64,000 nucleotides of DNA from Leifsonia sp040686855 (GCF_040686855.1 NZ_JBFBOG010000002.1:620001-684000); one strand, 5' to 3'; counted from the stretch's first letter, positions 16,939 to 26,093 are shown. Numbers and translations are program-made. The notes: generated from the letters alone by a model not told the origin.

Positions 16939-17445
16939 CTACGGCCGGGTGAGGAATGCGAGTTCGACGATCCATCGGGTCTTGCGCTTCTCCGTGCGCG
17001 GATCGGTCAGGTAGATCTCGCACCGGGAGGCGAAGGCCTCCCCGCGAGGATGCGGGTGCGTGTCCAGGTGCAGCCCGTGCTCCTCGACCCATCGGTGCAG
17101 CGCGCGGTTCGCCGCCATCGACCGTGCGCGGTAGGCGAGCACCGCGTAGTCTCCGGCGGGCAGCGATCCGGCCGTTACCCGATCATCGACGACGTCGGAC
17201 TCGGCCACGACGCCGACCTCGATGTCCATCGTGTCGGACATGTCCACCACGTGGAGGCGCAGGAAGAACGGCCCGTCAGGGGTCACGCCGTGACCGTCGA
17301 GCCAGTCGATCAGCTCCGCCAGGAGTCGATCCCGGTTGGACAGCATCGTCCGGAAGGGGACGGTCTCGCGGATGCCGAGGGTCTTCAGCTCCGGCCGGGA
17401 TTCCAGCGCCGGGCCGCTGACGATGTCCAGTTCGTCGGTCCTCAT
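16939..17445 (-). CDS. GyrI-like small-molecule-binding domain protein
   Basis: 168-residue protein with the fold of the effector-binding domain of AraC/MerR regulators (GyrI/SHV-like), but with no DNA-binding domain. Recognisable parts are ALESRPELKTLGIRETVP, an internal duplicated beta-alpha unit, and VTAGSLPAGDYAVLAYRA, typical of this family. Function may be sequestration or hydrolysis of a hydrophobic compound. The ATG at 17445 is used; longer readings run antisense to the next gene and lack support. Ends 10 bases before the M55 peptidase start. Confidence 0.75.
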   Translation of the reverse strand: MRTDELDIVSGPALESRPELKTLGIRETVPFRTMLSNRDRLLAELIDWLDGHGVTPDGPFFLRLHVVDMSDTMDIEVGVVAESDVVDDRVTAGSLPAGDYAVLAYRARSMAANRALHRWVEEHGLHLDTHPHPRGEAFASRCEIYLTDPRTEKRKTRWIVELAFLTRP

Positions 17446-17483
17446 GCGGGAATCGTGCCATACCCCGCCGTCATCGGCACGGA

Positions 17484-17912
17484 TCACGCCGCAGGCGGCT
17501 GCAGGGTCGCGCCGAGTCCGACGAGCGCGCCGTACAGATCGGGTACGCCCCACCACTCGGCTGCCTGGCCGTCGTCGAAGCGGAGCACGTGCATCGCCTC
17601 GAAGGTGACGGTTCTGCCCGTCGCCCGAAGCCCGATAAAAGATCCGGTGTGGGTTCCGGACCAGGTCACCCGTCCTGCGATCTTGTCGCCCTCGACGACG
17701 GTGTCTTCGACCACGCATCGCAGAGGCGACAGACTCTCGTGCATGGCGTGCATCCACTGCACGATGCCGGCGGCTCCGGGCGGCTGGCCGGGCAGCGCGC
17801 TGTGATCCACGATGCTCGGGCTGATGGATGCCGTCAGGGCGTCGGTGTCATCGGCTTCGATGGCCGCGATGAGGCGTACGTAGGACTGACGTAGGTCGGC
17901 CGCGTTCCGCAT
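17484..17912 (-). CDS. SnoaL-like / NTF2-fold protein
   Basis: 142-residue single-domain protein of the NTF2-like, SnoaL/ester-cyclase group. It opens with a helical segment (YVRLIAAIEADDTDALTAS) followed by DHSALPGQPPGAAGIVQWM and the conical beta-sheet part with GRVTWSGTHTGSFIG. Such proteins are polyketide cyclases or small isomerases, but many have no known reaction; assigning a substrate here would be a guess. AAGGAGG precedes the ATG at 17912. It lies 38 bases upstream of the GyrI-like gene. Confidence 0.8.
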   Translation of the reverse strand: MRNAADLRQSYVRLIAAIEADDTDALTASISPSIVDHSALPGQPPGAAGIVQWMHAMHESLSPLRCVVEDTVVEGDKIAGRVTWSGTHTGSFIGLRATGRTVTFEAMHVLRFDDGQAAEWWGVPDLYGALVGLGATLQPPAA

Positions 17913-18022
17913 GGCTCCTCCTTGAACGGCGGATGTGCAGCGAGACGACCGTGCGGCCGAGTGGCTGCTAGGGCCAGATTGGCCGCCGCGGGGTCGGTGC
18001 ACAAGCCTGAACGAGGACCGGA

Positions 18023-18577
18023 TCACACCAGCGCCGCGACCGCCATCGCCGCGACAGCGAGCCCGCCGAGGGCGGCCTCCGCGCGATCGAGCCGGCGCGT
18101 GCGGGGGCGCGCCACGAGCCAGGCGGAGTACACCGAGAAGGCGAGCGCCGCTGCGCCCAGCACCAGGGGAAGCCAGGCCGCTCCGGCGGTGTGGCCGACG
18201 TGGGCTGACAGCGTCGCCTCGGTGGTCGCGTGGCCGGCACGAGGGTGGGCGGACATGACGAGGAGCAGCCCCGCCATCAGCAGGCCCTGGAGCGAGCGGT
18301 GCACGCCCATGGTGCGGTGGGCGTCGCGGGCGCCGGCGGCGTCGCCGGCCCGCTGCCGAGTCCGCGCCGCGGTCGCGATGGCCAGCGCGACCAGCAGGGC
18401 CGCCCACGCGACGGCAGGCAGGAGCGGCGCAGGCAGGACCATCGTGTCCGTCATGGCTGCGAGCATGGCCAGCATCCCGAGCCAGGCGGTGGCCGATCGC
18501 CGGTCTCGGCCGCCGGCGAGGCAGCATGCTCCCAGGGTCGCCGGGAGCATGCTGCCGAGGTGGAGCGCCTCGACCAT
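18023..18577 (-). CDS. small integral membrane protein coupled to copper amine oxidase
   Basis: 184 residues with about five hydrophobic helices, rich in Met and His (LHLGSML at the start, AMTDTMVLP, SAHPRAGHATTEATLSAHVGH), a pattern seen in DUF5134-like actinobacterial membrane proteins. Its ATG overlaps the amine oxidase stop (ATGA at 18575-18579), so translation is coupled. The Met/His content beside a copper enzyme suggests copper delivery or binding, but this is inference. A longer reading to 18781 is antisense-free yet overlaps the oxidase in another frame, and is rejected. Confidence 0.7.
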   Translation of the reverse strand: MVEALHLGSMLPATLGACCLAGGRDRRSATAWLGMLAMLAAMTDTMVLPAPLLPAVAWAALLVALAIATAARTRQRAGDAAGARDAHRTMGVHRSLQGLLMAGLLLVMSAHPRAGHATTEATLSAHVGHTAGAAWLPLVLGAAALAFSVYSAWLVARPRTRRLDRAEAALGGLAVAAMAVAALV

Positions 18578-20574
18578 CAGTGATGGTGGTGACCGTCGTG
18601 GCCGTGACCGGAGTGGCCGCCATTGCCGGGCGCGCAGTGGTCCGGTGCCTCCGCCGGGACGTTGAGGGCGGGGTTGCGGCCGAAGAAGCCGTAGGGCTTC
18701 AGCGTGAACTTGGCGTAGTCCACGGGCATCACCGGCCAGTCCTCGACGCGGGGGAAGTGCGTCGGTCCGAACGTGTGCCACAGCACGATGTCCTCGCCGT
18801 CGAGCGGGCGGTCGGCGGCCATGTAGGCCGGCAGCCCGTCGCCTCCCGGGTTCTGGTTGACGAACTCGCCCGCGGGGTAGCGCTCGTCCGAGGCGTACTG
18901 CGTCACCCAGACCTGCTTGGTGGTGAAGGCGGCACGCGCGGTGACGGAGGCGGAGGGGTCGGCCATCAGCGTCGGGTTCTGCTCGGCGTGCAGCACGTAG
19001 CCGGTCGGGCGGCCCAGGCGGTTGGTCTTCTCGGTGTTGACGATGTGCCAGGTGCGGCCGACGGAGGCGTCGGCGTCGCGGGCGCCTTCGGCCTCGCTGC
19101 GGATCCGCGTGGTCCGGCTCGTGAAGGCGTTGCCGTACGGGTTCCCCTCGCCGATGGGGAGGCGCACCGCATCCACCTCTTCGACGGCGTTGGCGAGCCC
19201 GTCCACCATCATGTCGAGGCGCGCCGAGAACAGGTGCTGGTGGTAGGGCGCGCCCAGTCCCGGCGCGACCTCACTCGCCGTGGGCGAGCCCTCGATGTAG
19301 GAGGAGGTGAACAGGATGCCGGTGAGCTTCGCCTCGCACTCGATGGTGCCGTCCAGGTAGAGGTACCAGTAGAAGCCGTAGTCGTAGTTGCCGACGGTGG
19401 TGAAGAAGCTGATCACGAGACGGCGGCTTCGTCGCACCTCGTTCGCGCCGGTGAAGAGGTCGGTGTGCTTCCAGAGCGTCCCGTAGTCCTCCTCGTGCAT
19501 GCAGATCGCGTTCTCGATCGTGCGCGGCCGTCCGAACTCGTCGGAGAGGACGGCGTCGAAGTACCGGATCTCGCCGAGGCAGTCGCAGCCGAGGGTGAGG
19601 GAGTTGGCGAAGCGTCCGAACAGGTACTCGCCGGTGTCGAAGTAGTTCTGCCAGTAGCGCGTCGGCGACGGGTCGGCGTACGGCACCACCATCTCCGCGA
19701 TGGACGCGCGGTAGATGACCGGGCGCACCTCGCCGTCCTGGTCCGGATCGGCGAAGGAAAGGTTGCGCAGGATCAGGCCCTCGCGGGCGTCGAAGCCGAG
19801 CGAGAAGGACCAGTTCGCCCAGGTGACGGCGTCGCCGTCGACCGAGAAGCTGGGCCCCTCCGGCTGGGTGATGGAGATCGGCTTGAGGGTGGTGAGGGGA
19901 GCGGGGCGCTCGGACTCGAGCTGGAAGTTGCCCGGCTCCTCCGGCACGGGAAGGGGAGCGGCGTCGACGACCTGGGTGACCTCCTTGGCGATGACGTCGA
20001 CGTAGGCGCAGAGGCCGTCGACCGGGTGCGCCCACGGGTGGTCGTCGGCGTGATCCATCCGGAAGGCGAAGACGCGGATGATGCGCCGGCCCTCCTCTCC
20101 GGCGATCGGGTACGAGCCCGGGGACAGCGGCGCGTAGACGACGTGCTCGGGGTCGAGGCCCCGGGCCGCGAGCGCGGCGAGCCAGCCCGCGTCGGCCTCC
20201 AGGATGCCTCCGATCGCCTCGAACTCCTCCTCGAGGATCGGCACCTGACCGCGGGAGCCGTCGATGGGGACGAGGGTGACCACGTCGTCCTTCGTGAGCG
20301 AGACCGTCGCATCCCAGCTGGCGCCGGTGGACACGTCCAGCAGCAGCGCGCGCGCCTCGCGGTCGGGGACGGGGCCGCCGTCGAGAGCGGCGAGCACGTC
20401 CGCCTTGTCGGGCTCGAGCAGCCCGACGTAGACGAACCGCGTGGTCGGGGAGACGAGACCCGCGATGCCGAGGATGCGGGTGACGTCCTCGATCTCGGCC
20501 GCGGTCAGGCTGGACAGCACTCCCGCGGGCGTTCCGGGGCCGGAGGACAGGGTGAGGGGCAGTTCGGTCGTCAT
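18577..20574 (-). CDS. copper amine oxidase (primary-amine oxidase)
   Basis: 665-residue TPQ enzyme oxidising primary amines to aldehyde, ammonia and peroxide. The cofactor tyrosine is Y397 in TVGNYDY; the catalytic base is D313 in YFDTGEYLFG; the copper ligands are H445 and H447 (HQH) and H606 (THFPR). NAICMHEEDYG, near residue 355, is another hallmark. No export signal is seen. Unusual is the C-terminal tail (650-665) with seven histidines, which could load copper. The operon order is permease, oxidase, membrane protein, so imported amines are oxidised. Substrate may be phenethylamine, tyramine or histamine. Confidence 0.95.
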   Translation of the reverse strand: MTTELPLTLSSGPGTPAGVLSSLTAAEIEDVTRILGIAGLVSPTTRFVYVGLLEPDKADVLAALDGGPVPDREARALLLDVSTGASWDATVSLTKDDVVTLVPIDGSRGQVPILEEEFEAIGGILEADAGWLAALAARGLDPEHVVYAPLSPGSYPIAGEEGRRIIRVFAFRMDHADDHPWAHPVDGLCAYVDVIAKEVTQVVDAAPLPVPEEPGNFQLESERPAPLTTLKPISITQPEGPSFSVDGDAVTWANWSFSLGFDAREGLILRNLSFADPDQDGEVRPVIYRASIAEMVVPYADPSPTRYWQNYFDTGEYLFGRFANSLTLGCDCLGEIRYFDAVLSDEFGRPRTIENAICMHEEDYGTLWKHTDLFTGANEVRRSRRLVISFFTTVGNYDYGFYWYLYLDGTIECEAKLTGILFTSSYIEGSPTASEVAPGLGAPYHQHLFSARLDMMVDGLANAVEEVDAVRLPIGEGNPYGNAFTSRTTRIRSEAEGARDADASVGRTWHIVNTEKTNRLGRPTGYVLHAEQNPTLMADPSASVTARAAFTTKQVWVTQYASDERYPAGEFVNQNPGGDGLPAYMAADRPLDGEDIVLWHTFGPTHFPRVEDWPVMPVDYAKFTLKPYGFFGRNPALNVPAEAPDHCAPGNGGHSGHGHDGHHHH

Positions 20575-20586
20575 TGCGGGTGTCTC

Positions 20587-22089
20587 CTAGGCGCTGATGG
20601 TGTCGATGATGTTCTCGTACGCGGCGCGGTTGCGGCGTCGGAGGATGGCGGCCTGCACGATCCCGATGACCGGGAAGGCGAGCATGGCCAGGAAGAAGGC
20701 GATCGAGAGCGGGCCGACCACAGGCGTGCCCTTAGCGTCCACGTCGCCGATGAGGAGCGGGAAATTGTCGACGATGATGAGCGTCACGCCGACGAGCCCG
20801 AGGAGTCCGATGACCGGGGCGATCACGGTCCGCCAGAGTCCGGCGCCGGTCTTCTTCCTGGCGAAGTAGACGATCACCGCGAGGCAGGTCAGGGCCATCA
20901 GGACGACGATGGCGAGGGTCGCGATGCCGCTGAACCAGGTGAACACCTGCAGCACCGGGTCGAGCCGGAACAGGGCGAACGCGGCGATCAGCACCGCGGC
21001 CGTGACCGTCTGGACGAGCGACGACACGTACGGCGACGAGTGGCGGCCGTGAACCCGGCCCAGCCGCGCCGGGAAGACCGAGGCGTTCGACATCGAGTGC
21101 TGGTAGCGGGTGACGACGTTGTGGAACGAGAGCACGCACGCGAACAGGCTGGTGACCAGCAGGACGTTGACGATGACACCGCCGACGGTCCCGAGGTAGT
21201 GCACCGCGGTGTTGACGATGAAACCGCCCGTGTCCTTGGCCACGACATCCACGATGTTCGCGGGGCCCCAGCCCATGACGAGCGCCCAGGAGGTGAAGGT
21301 GTAGAACAGCCCGATCGCGATCACCGCGATGTAGGTCGCCCGCGGGATGGTCTTCTCCGGCTCCTTGGCCTCGTCGCGGAAGATGGCCGTCGACTCGAAG
21401 CCGATGAACCCGGCCAGCGCGAACATGAGGCCGATGCCGGGCGAGCCGGACAGCACCGTGGCCGGTTCGAACGGGGCGAGCGACAGTCCCGTGGCGCCGC
21501 CGGTGGCGATGATCACCAGCGACAGCACGATGACGATGCCGACCTCGGCGATCAGAAGCACGCCGAGGACGCGCGAGCTCAGCTCGATGTGGCGGTAGCC
21601 GAGGACTCCCACGAGCGCGATCATCGCGAGCGAGTACACGTACCAGGGGAGGTCGGGGCCGTGCAGGGCGACGACCGACGACTCGAGGGTCGCGCCGAGG
21701 TACCCGTACACGGCGACCTGGACGGTCGTGTACGTCAGGAGCGCGAGATAGGCGGCGGCCAGCCCGAGCGGGCGTCCCATCCCGTACCCGACGTAGGTGA
21801 AGAACGCGCCGGGCCGGGGGATGAACCGGCTCATGGCGCTGAGCCCGACCGAGAAGAACAGCAGGATGACCGCACCGATCGCGAACATGCTGGGCACGCC
21901 GGCGCCGTTCCCGAGCAGCACGGCGACGGGGAAGCCGCCGCCGATCACGGTGAGCGGGGCCGCCGCAGCGACCACCATGAACACGATCGAGCCGACGCCG
22001 AGCCGGCCGGAGAGCTGGCGCGCCGCGCCGGGCCCCCGGACCGCGGTGGGCGCGCCCAGCAGAGCCTGAGGCTCCTGTGCTGCCGTCAT
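20587..22089 (-). CDS. APC-family amino acid/amine permease (1)
   Basis: 500-residue secondary transporter with 12 or more hydrophobic segments. Family motifs include VGSIVFMVVAAAAPLTVIGG in helix 1, FIGFESTAIFRDEAKEPEKT and PRATYIAVIAIG around helices 5-6. The ATG at 22089 is used: GGAGGAG lies about 7 bases upstream, and the longer frame to the right is antisense to the next gene. It ends 12 bases before the copper amine oxidase, so it probably imports the amine substrate. It is divergent from a second APC permease with a large inverted repeat in the gap. Confidence 0.9.
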   Translation of the reverse strand: MTAAQEPQALLGAPTAVRGPGAARQLSGRLGVGSIVFMVVAAAAPLTVIGGGFPVAVLLGNGAGVPSMFAIGAVILLFFSVGLSAMSRFIPRPGAFFTYVGYGMGRPLGLAAAYLALLTYTTVQVAVYGYLGATLESSVVALHGPDLPWYVYSLAMIALVGVLGYRHIELSSRVLGVLLIAEVGIVIVLSLVIIATGGATGLSLAPFEPATVLSGSPGIGLMFALAGFIGFESTAIFRDEAKEPEKTIPRATYIAVIAIGLFYTFTSWALVMGWGPANIVDVVAKDTGGFIVNTAVHYLGTVGGVIVNVLLVTSLFACVLSFHNVVTRYQHSMSNASVFPARLGRVHGRHSSPYVSSLVQTVTAAVLIAAFALFRLDPVLQVFTWFSGIATLAIVVLMALTCLAVIVYFARKKTGAGLWRTVIAPVIGLLGLVGVTLIIVDNFPLLIGDVDAKGTPVVGPLSIAFFLAMLAFPVIGIVQAAILRRRNRAAYENIIDTISA

Positions 22090-22180
22090 GGGAATCTCCT
22101 CCAGGAGTGGTGGGATGGGTGCGGCCAGTCTCGATGGCCGGTGTTGCACCCGGATTCCGCTCCCGTGAAGAGTCGGCGCT

Positions 22181-22212
22181 CGCCGAATGAGACGCCCGTG
22201 TCGCATTCGGCG
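22181..22212. promoter_or_regulatory. large inverted repeat between divergent permeases
   Basis: The arms CGCCGAATGAGAC (22181-22193) and GTCGCATTCGGCG (22200-22212) are inverted copies with one mismatch around a 6-base spacer. A second dyad, GTCAC (22213-22217) with GTGAC (22224-22228), abuts it. The site lies about 90 bases before one permease and 70 before the other. The IclR regulator at 23778 is the natural binding candidate. Confidence 0.6.
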
Positions 22213-22284
22213 GTCACCCGATCGTGACGGCGGTGAAACGCGCCCGCAACACGCGCTGCATAGCCTCGCGGGCAGGAGCAGCAC

Positions 22285-23781
22285 GTGACCGCACTGAACA
22301 GGACGGCCCTCAGCCGAGCGATCTCCGACCCGCGGCCGGTCGATGGTCTCCCGTCGCGCTCGCCGATGGCCGGGCTGGACCGCCGCAGCCTCGGCTTCGT
22401 CGACGTGCTCGCCCAGTCGGTCGGTGCGGTAGCACCCTCCGCAGCCGCCGCGACCTGCCCGGCCCTCGTCGCGGCGCGTGCGGGCTCGGGGACGCTCCTC
22501 GCATTCCTGCTCGCCGGTGTGCTCGTCGCCCTCGTCGCGTACGCGGTCAACCAGTTCACCCGCCGGATGGCCGCGACGGGATCGCTGTACACCTTCGCCG
22601 CACGGGGTCTCGGCGTCCGGGCGGGCTTCGCCACCGCCGCGGCGATGCTGGTCGGTTACGGATTCGTGGCGATGTTCGCGTTGCTCGGGGCGGCCTACTA
22701 CACCCTGACGCTGCTTCGGCGGACGGAGCCCGGGGTCGCGGGGTCCGAGCCGCTGGTGGTCGTGCTGCTGCTGGTCTTCGGGGGCGTCTGCCTGCTCGTC
22801 CTCTGGCGCGGCATCCGGATCTCCGCGCGGGTCACCCTGGTGATCGAGCTGGTGTCGATCGCGGCCATCCTGGTGCTCATCGGCGTGCTGTTGGGCTCGG
22901 TCCCGCACACGTCGTTCTCGGCCGTCGCCGTTCCGCACGGAGTGACCGGGACGCAGCTGGCCGCAGGCACGACGGTCGCGATCACCGCGTTCGTCGGCTT
23001 CGAGAGCGCGGCGACCCTCGGGGTGGAGGCCCGGAAGCCCTTCGCCACGGTGCCGCGGACCATCCGCTGGACAGTGATCGCCGCCGGGGCCCTCTACCTC
23101 CTGTCGGCGTACACGCAGCTCGCCGGCTTCGACGCGTTCGGCGGCTCGCTCGCGAACAGTTCCAGCCCGGTCAACGACCTCGCCACCCGCGCCGGCGTCG
23201 CCTGGATCGGCCTGCTGCTCGACGGCGCACTCGCGTGCTCCTTCATCGCGTGCGCCCTCGCCTCGACGACCGCGCTCGCGCGCGTGCTGTTCTCCCTCGG
23301 GCGCGAGGGGATCGCTCCCCGGGCACTCGGCCGCACCCACCGCCGTTTCCGCACGCCGCACGTCGCGCTCGCCTGGGGCGTCGCAGTCGAGGTCGTCGTG
23401 CCGGCGGCCCTGGTGCTGTGCGGGCTGGACCCGTGGCAGGCGATGGGGGTCATCGTGGTGTGCGCGGCGGCCGGCTACATGACCGCTTACACGCTCGTCT
23501 CCGTGGCGACGCCGTTCTTCCTGCGTCGTATCGGCGAGTTCACGGTGGGGCCGGCCGTGGCCGCGGGCGTGGCCGCGACCGGTCTGGTGGCGGCTCTCGC
23601 ACTCGACATCTGGCTGGAGGCGTCCGGCCCGCGGTGGCTGGCGGTCCTCATCCTGGCCGCGACCGCCGTGGCGGCCCTTCTCGCGTACGCGGTCTGCCGC
23701 CGCACGCGCACCGTCGCGCTGACGCGGATCGGGTTGTACGACGAACCCACGCCGAAGGATGTGCTCGGCGGCGCACCATGA
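22285..23781 (+). CDS. APC-family amino acid/amine permease (2)
   Basis: 498-residue permease with about 12 membrane helices and APC motifs such as VDVLAQSVGAVAPSAAAA in helix 1, VGFESAATLGVEARKPFATV and ALARVLFSLGREGIAPRALG. It is only distantly similar to the divergent permease 1. The GTG at 22285 has AGGAG 6-7 bases upstream. Its stop overlaps the IclR start as ATGA. The pair of permeases around one regulator and an amine oxidase suggests import of amines and export or exchange of amino acids; direction cannot be read from sequence. Confidence 0.9.
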   Translation: MTALNRTALSRAISDPRPVDGLPSRSPMAGLDRRSLGFVDVLAQSVGAVAPSAAAATCPALVAARAGSGTLLAFLLAGVLVALVAYAVNQFTRRMAATGSLYTFAARGLGVRAGFATAAAMLVGYGFVAMFALLGAAYYTLTLLRRTEPGVAGSEPLVVVLLLVFGGVCLLVLWRGIRISARVTLVIELVSIAAILVLIGVLLGSVPHTSFSAVAVPHGVTGTQLAAGTTVAITAFVGFESAATLGVEARKPFATVPRTIRWTVIAAGALYLLSAYTQLAGFDAFGGSLANSSSPVNDLATRAGVAWIGLLLDGALACSFIACALASTTALARVLFSLGREGIAPRALGRTHRRFRTPHVALAWGVAVEVVVPAALVLCGLDPWQAMGVIVVCAAAGYMTAYTLVSVATPFFLRRIGEFTVGPAVAAGVAATGLVAALALDIWLEASGPRWLAVLILAATAVAALLAYAVCRRTRTVALTRIGLYDEPTPKDVLGGAP

Positions 23782-24449
23782 CTGCGGTGAGCGAGCTCAG
23801 CGGTCGGCAGCCGGGTGCGATCCACAGCGCGCTCGCCGTCTTGGAGGCCGTCGCCCACGCCGGCCCGGGGGTCACCGCGCAGCAGCTGTCGGACCAGTTG
23901 GGCCTGCCACGGGCGACGACCTACCGGCTGATCAACCTCCTGGTCCAGGACGAGTACCTGATCCGGATGCCCGACCTGCGCGGTTTCGCGCTCGGGCGGA
24001 AGGTCGCGGAGCTGGCCGGCGTGGCTCATGCTCAGGACGCCGCCCTCTCGGTCCGGGAGACGCTGGCGGAACTGCGCGGACGCATCCGCGGCGGCGTCCA
24101 CCTCGCGGTGTTCCGCGACGGGCACGTCGTCCCGATCGATGTGGACCCCGACTTCCCGCTCTCCGACCCTCGCCGCATCTCGACGGACCTGTCCGTGTCG
24201 GCGCTGGGGAGGCTCCTGCTGGCGGAGCGGGCCTCGCGCACGATCCCGTCGCCGACGCGCTACACGACGCAGGAGGGCGAGCTGACGCCCGGATTCGGGT
24301 GCCTGGCGATCCCGGTGCGGGGGCGGGACGAACGGCTGGTCGGGGGACTTGCGCTGGCGATGCCGGCGGCGCGGCTGGCGGACAGGGACGGGCTGCTCGC
24401 GCTGGTGGCGGAGTCCGCGGCGCGGATCGGGGTGTTGATCGGGGAGTGA
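23778..24449 (+). CDS. IclR-type transcriptional regulator
   Basis: 223-residue regulator with an N-terminal winged helix (residues 12-72: ALAVLEAVAHAGPGVTAQQL, then LGLPRATTYRLINLL) and a shortened IclR effector domain with CLAIPVRGRDERLVGGLAL. The DNA-binding part is typical; the effector domain is about 20-30 residues shorter than in full IclR proteins. Start ATG 23778 overlaps the stop of permease 2, so they are co-translated. It probably controls the permease/amine-oxidase module via the dyad at 22181. Confidence 0.85.
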   Translation: MTAVSELSGRQPGAIHSALAVLEAVAHAGPGVTAQQLSDQLGLPRATTYRLINLLVQDEYLIRMPDLRGFALGRKVAELAGVAHAQDAALSVRETLAELRGRIRGGVHLAVFRDGHVVPIDVDPDFPLSDPRRISTDLSVSALGRLLLAERASRTIPSPTRYTTQEGELTPGFGCLAIPVRGRDERLVGGLALAMPAARLADRDGLLALVAESAARIGVLIGE

Positions 24450-24458
24450 CGGGTGCGC

Positions 24459-24486
24459 GAGGGGCGCGGACCACTCCGCGCCCCTC
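24459..24486. terminator. bidirectional transcription terminator
   Basis: A perfect 12-bp inverted repeat, arms GAGGGGCGCGGA (24459-24470) and TCCGCGCCCCTC (24475-24486), with a 4-base loop, sits in the 43-base gap between the converging IclR and MFS genes. It lacks a clear T-run, as is usual in high-GC actinobacteria. Confidence 0.8.
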
Positions 24487-24492
24487 CGGCTC

Positions 24493-26022
24493 TCAGTGCG
24501 CCACCACCGGCTCCGGCGCGTCCGTCGGCGCGCCCGCCTCGCCGCGGTCGATGGACGCCGGGGCCGCCGCGCGGCGGCGGTACAGGAAGGCGGTCAGCAC
24601 CGCGCCGAAGGCGAAGAAACCCGCTCCCCACCAGTACGCCGTGGCGTAGCTGTGCACCGCCGCCTCGGCGACGACCGACGGGGTCGGGGGCAGGTGCGCG
24701 GCGAGGTAGTCGGTGGCGGCGGTCGCGGCGAGGGTGTTGAGGAGCGCCGTGCCGATCGATCCTCCGACCTGCTGGCTCGTGTTGACCATCGCCGAGGCGA
24801 CGCCGGCGTAGCGGCGGTCCACGCCGAGCGTCGCGGTCTGGATGGCCGCCGGCATCGTGGAGCCCATGCCGAAGCCCAGGATCATGAGCGGCGGCAGGAG
24901 GTCGGCCGCGTAGTTCGCGGTGACACCGAGGTGCGTCAGGTAGACCATGCCGGATGCGGCGATGGTCATGCCGATCGGGACCATGACCTTCGGGCCGAAG
25001 CGCGGCACGAAGATGTTCGTCGACAGCTGCGCGGCGAGCACCAGCATCACGATCATCGGGAGGAAGCCGAGGCCGGTCTGGATGGGCGTGAAGCGCAGCG
25101 TGGCCTGGAGGTAGTAGGTGACGAAGAGGAAGATCCCGAACATCCCGGCGCCGGCGATGAGGATGGCGCTGTAGGAGGCGCCGCGGTTGCGGTCCAGCAC
25201 GATGGGCAGCGGGAGGAGGGGATGCGCGGCCCGGCGCTGCCAGAGCACGAAGGCGATCAGCAGCACACCGGATGCGGCGAGGAACGCCCACGACAGCGGT
25301 GAGTCCCAGCCGTCCGACTCGGCGTTCGAGAAGCCATAGACCAGGGAGAACAGGGCGCCCGAGACGAGGAGCGTGCCGGGCACGTCCAGCTTCGGCCGTG
25401 GTCCGCTCCGCGGGACGGACGTGACGAAGACGGCCGCGCCGGCGATCGCCACGATGGCGATCACCACGTTGATGTAGAGGTTCCAGCGCCAGTCGAGCTG
25501 TTCGGTGAGCACCCCGCCGAGGAGGAGTCCCACCGCGCCGCCCGCACCCGCGATGGCGCCGAAGATGCCGAACGCGCGGGCGCGCTCCTTCGGGACGGTG
25601 AAGGTCGTGGTGAGCACGGCGAGGGCGGTCGGGGCGAGCAGCGCGCCGAACGCGCCCTGGAGGGCACGCGCTCCGACGAGCATCCCGAACGTGCCGGCGG
25701 CGCCGCCCAGCGCCGACGCGCCCGCGAAGCCGATGAGGCCGATGATGAAGGCCCGCTTGCGGCCGATGAGGTCGGACAGGCGACCGCCGAAGAGCAGGAG
25801 GCTGCCGAAGGCGAGGGAGTAGGCGGTCACGACCCACTGCCGGTCGGCGTTCGAGAAGCCGAGGTCGGCCTGCGCCGAGGGCAGGGCGATGTTGACGACG
25901 GTCGAGTCGAGCACGACCATCAGCTGGGCCAGGGCGACGGTGACGAGCGTCCACCAGCGCCGGGTGGAGGGCGCGGTCGCGTCGGGTGCGGCCGTCGGTG
26001 AGGAGGGGGAAGTCTGCGACAT
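24493..26022 (-). CDS. MFS transporter, DHA2 family (14-helix drug:proton antiporter)
   Basis: 509-residue exporter of the EmrB/QacA group. Motif A reads GGRLSDLIGRKRAF (about 72-85) and the first helix contains LAQLMVVLDSTVVNIALPSA, the signature of DHA2 proteins with the D-S-T motif. About 14 helices are seen over the full length, ending in a soluble tail with APTDAPEPVVAH. The start at 26022 is uncertain; ATG 26034 and 26049 are in frame and none has a strong ribosome-binding site. It is divergent from a TetR regulator, which likely represses it until a drug or toxic metabolite is bound. Confidence 0.9.
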   Translation of the reverse strand: MSQTSPSSPTAAPDATAPSTRRWWTLVTVALAQLMVVLDSTVVNIALPSAQADLGFSNADRQWVVTAYSLAFGSLLLFGGRLSDLIGRKRAFIIGLIGFAGASALGGAAGTFGMLVGARALQGAFGALLAPTALAVLTTTFTVPKERARAFGIFGAIAGAGGAVGLLLGGVLTEQLDWRWNLYINVVIAIVAIAGAAVFVTSVPRSGPRPKLDVPGTLLVSGALFSLVYGFSNAESDGWDSPLSWAFLAASGVLLIAFVLWQRRAAHPLLPLPIVLDRNRGASYSAILIAGAGMFGIFLFVTYYLQATLRFTPIQTGLGFLPMIVMLVLAAQLSTNIFVPRFGPKVMVPIGMTIAASGMVYLTHLGVTANYAADLLPPLMILGFGMGSTMPAAIQTATLGVDRRYAGVASAMVNTSQQVGGSIGTALLNTLAATAATDYLAAHLPPTPSVVAEAAVHSYATAYWWGAGFFAFGAVLTAFLYRRRAAAPASIDRGEAGAPTDAPEPVVAH

Positions 26023-26093
26023 GGGGGTCAGCATATACGAAACCGGCAAGTTCCGGATCTCTTTTGTTCAGAAATTCATCTAGACTTTATTGC

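Noticed and set aside
18526..22227. Very long open frame (about 1230 codons) on the plus strand
   Set aside because: It is antisense to the copper amine oxidase and permease genes, which have clear catalytic motifs; the translated text is low-complexity Arg/Gly/Glu/Val typical of shadow frames in high-GC DNA.
22090..23361. Extension of the minus-strand APC permease frame beyond its ATG
   Set aside because: The extra 420 codons are antisense to permease 2 and lack membrane helices; the Shine-Dalgarno and family N-terminus point to the ATG at 22089.
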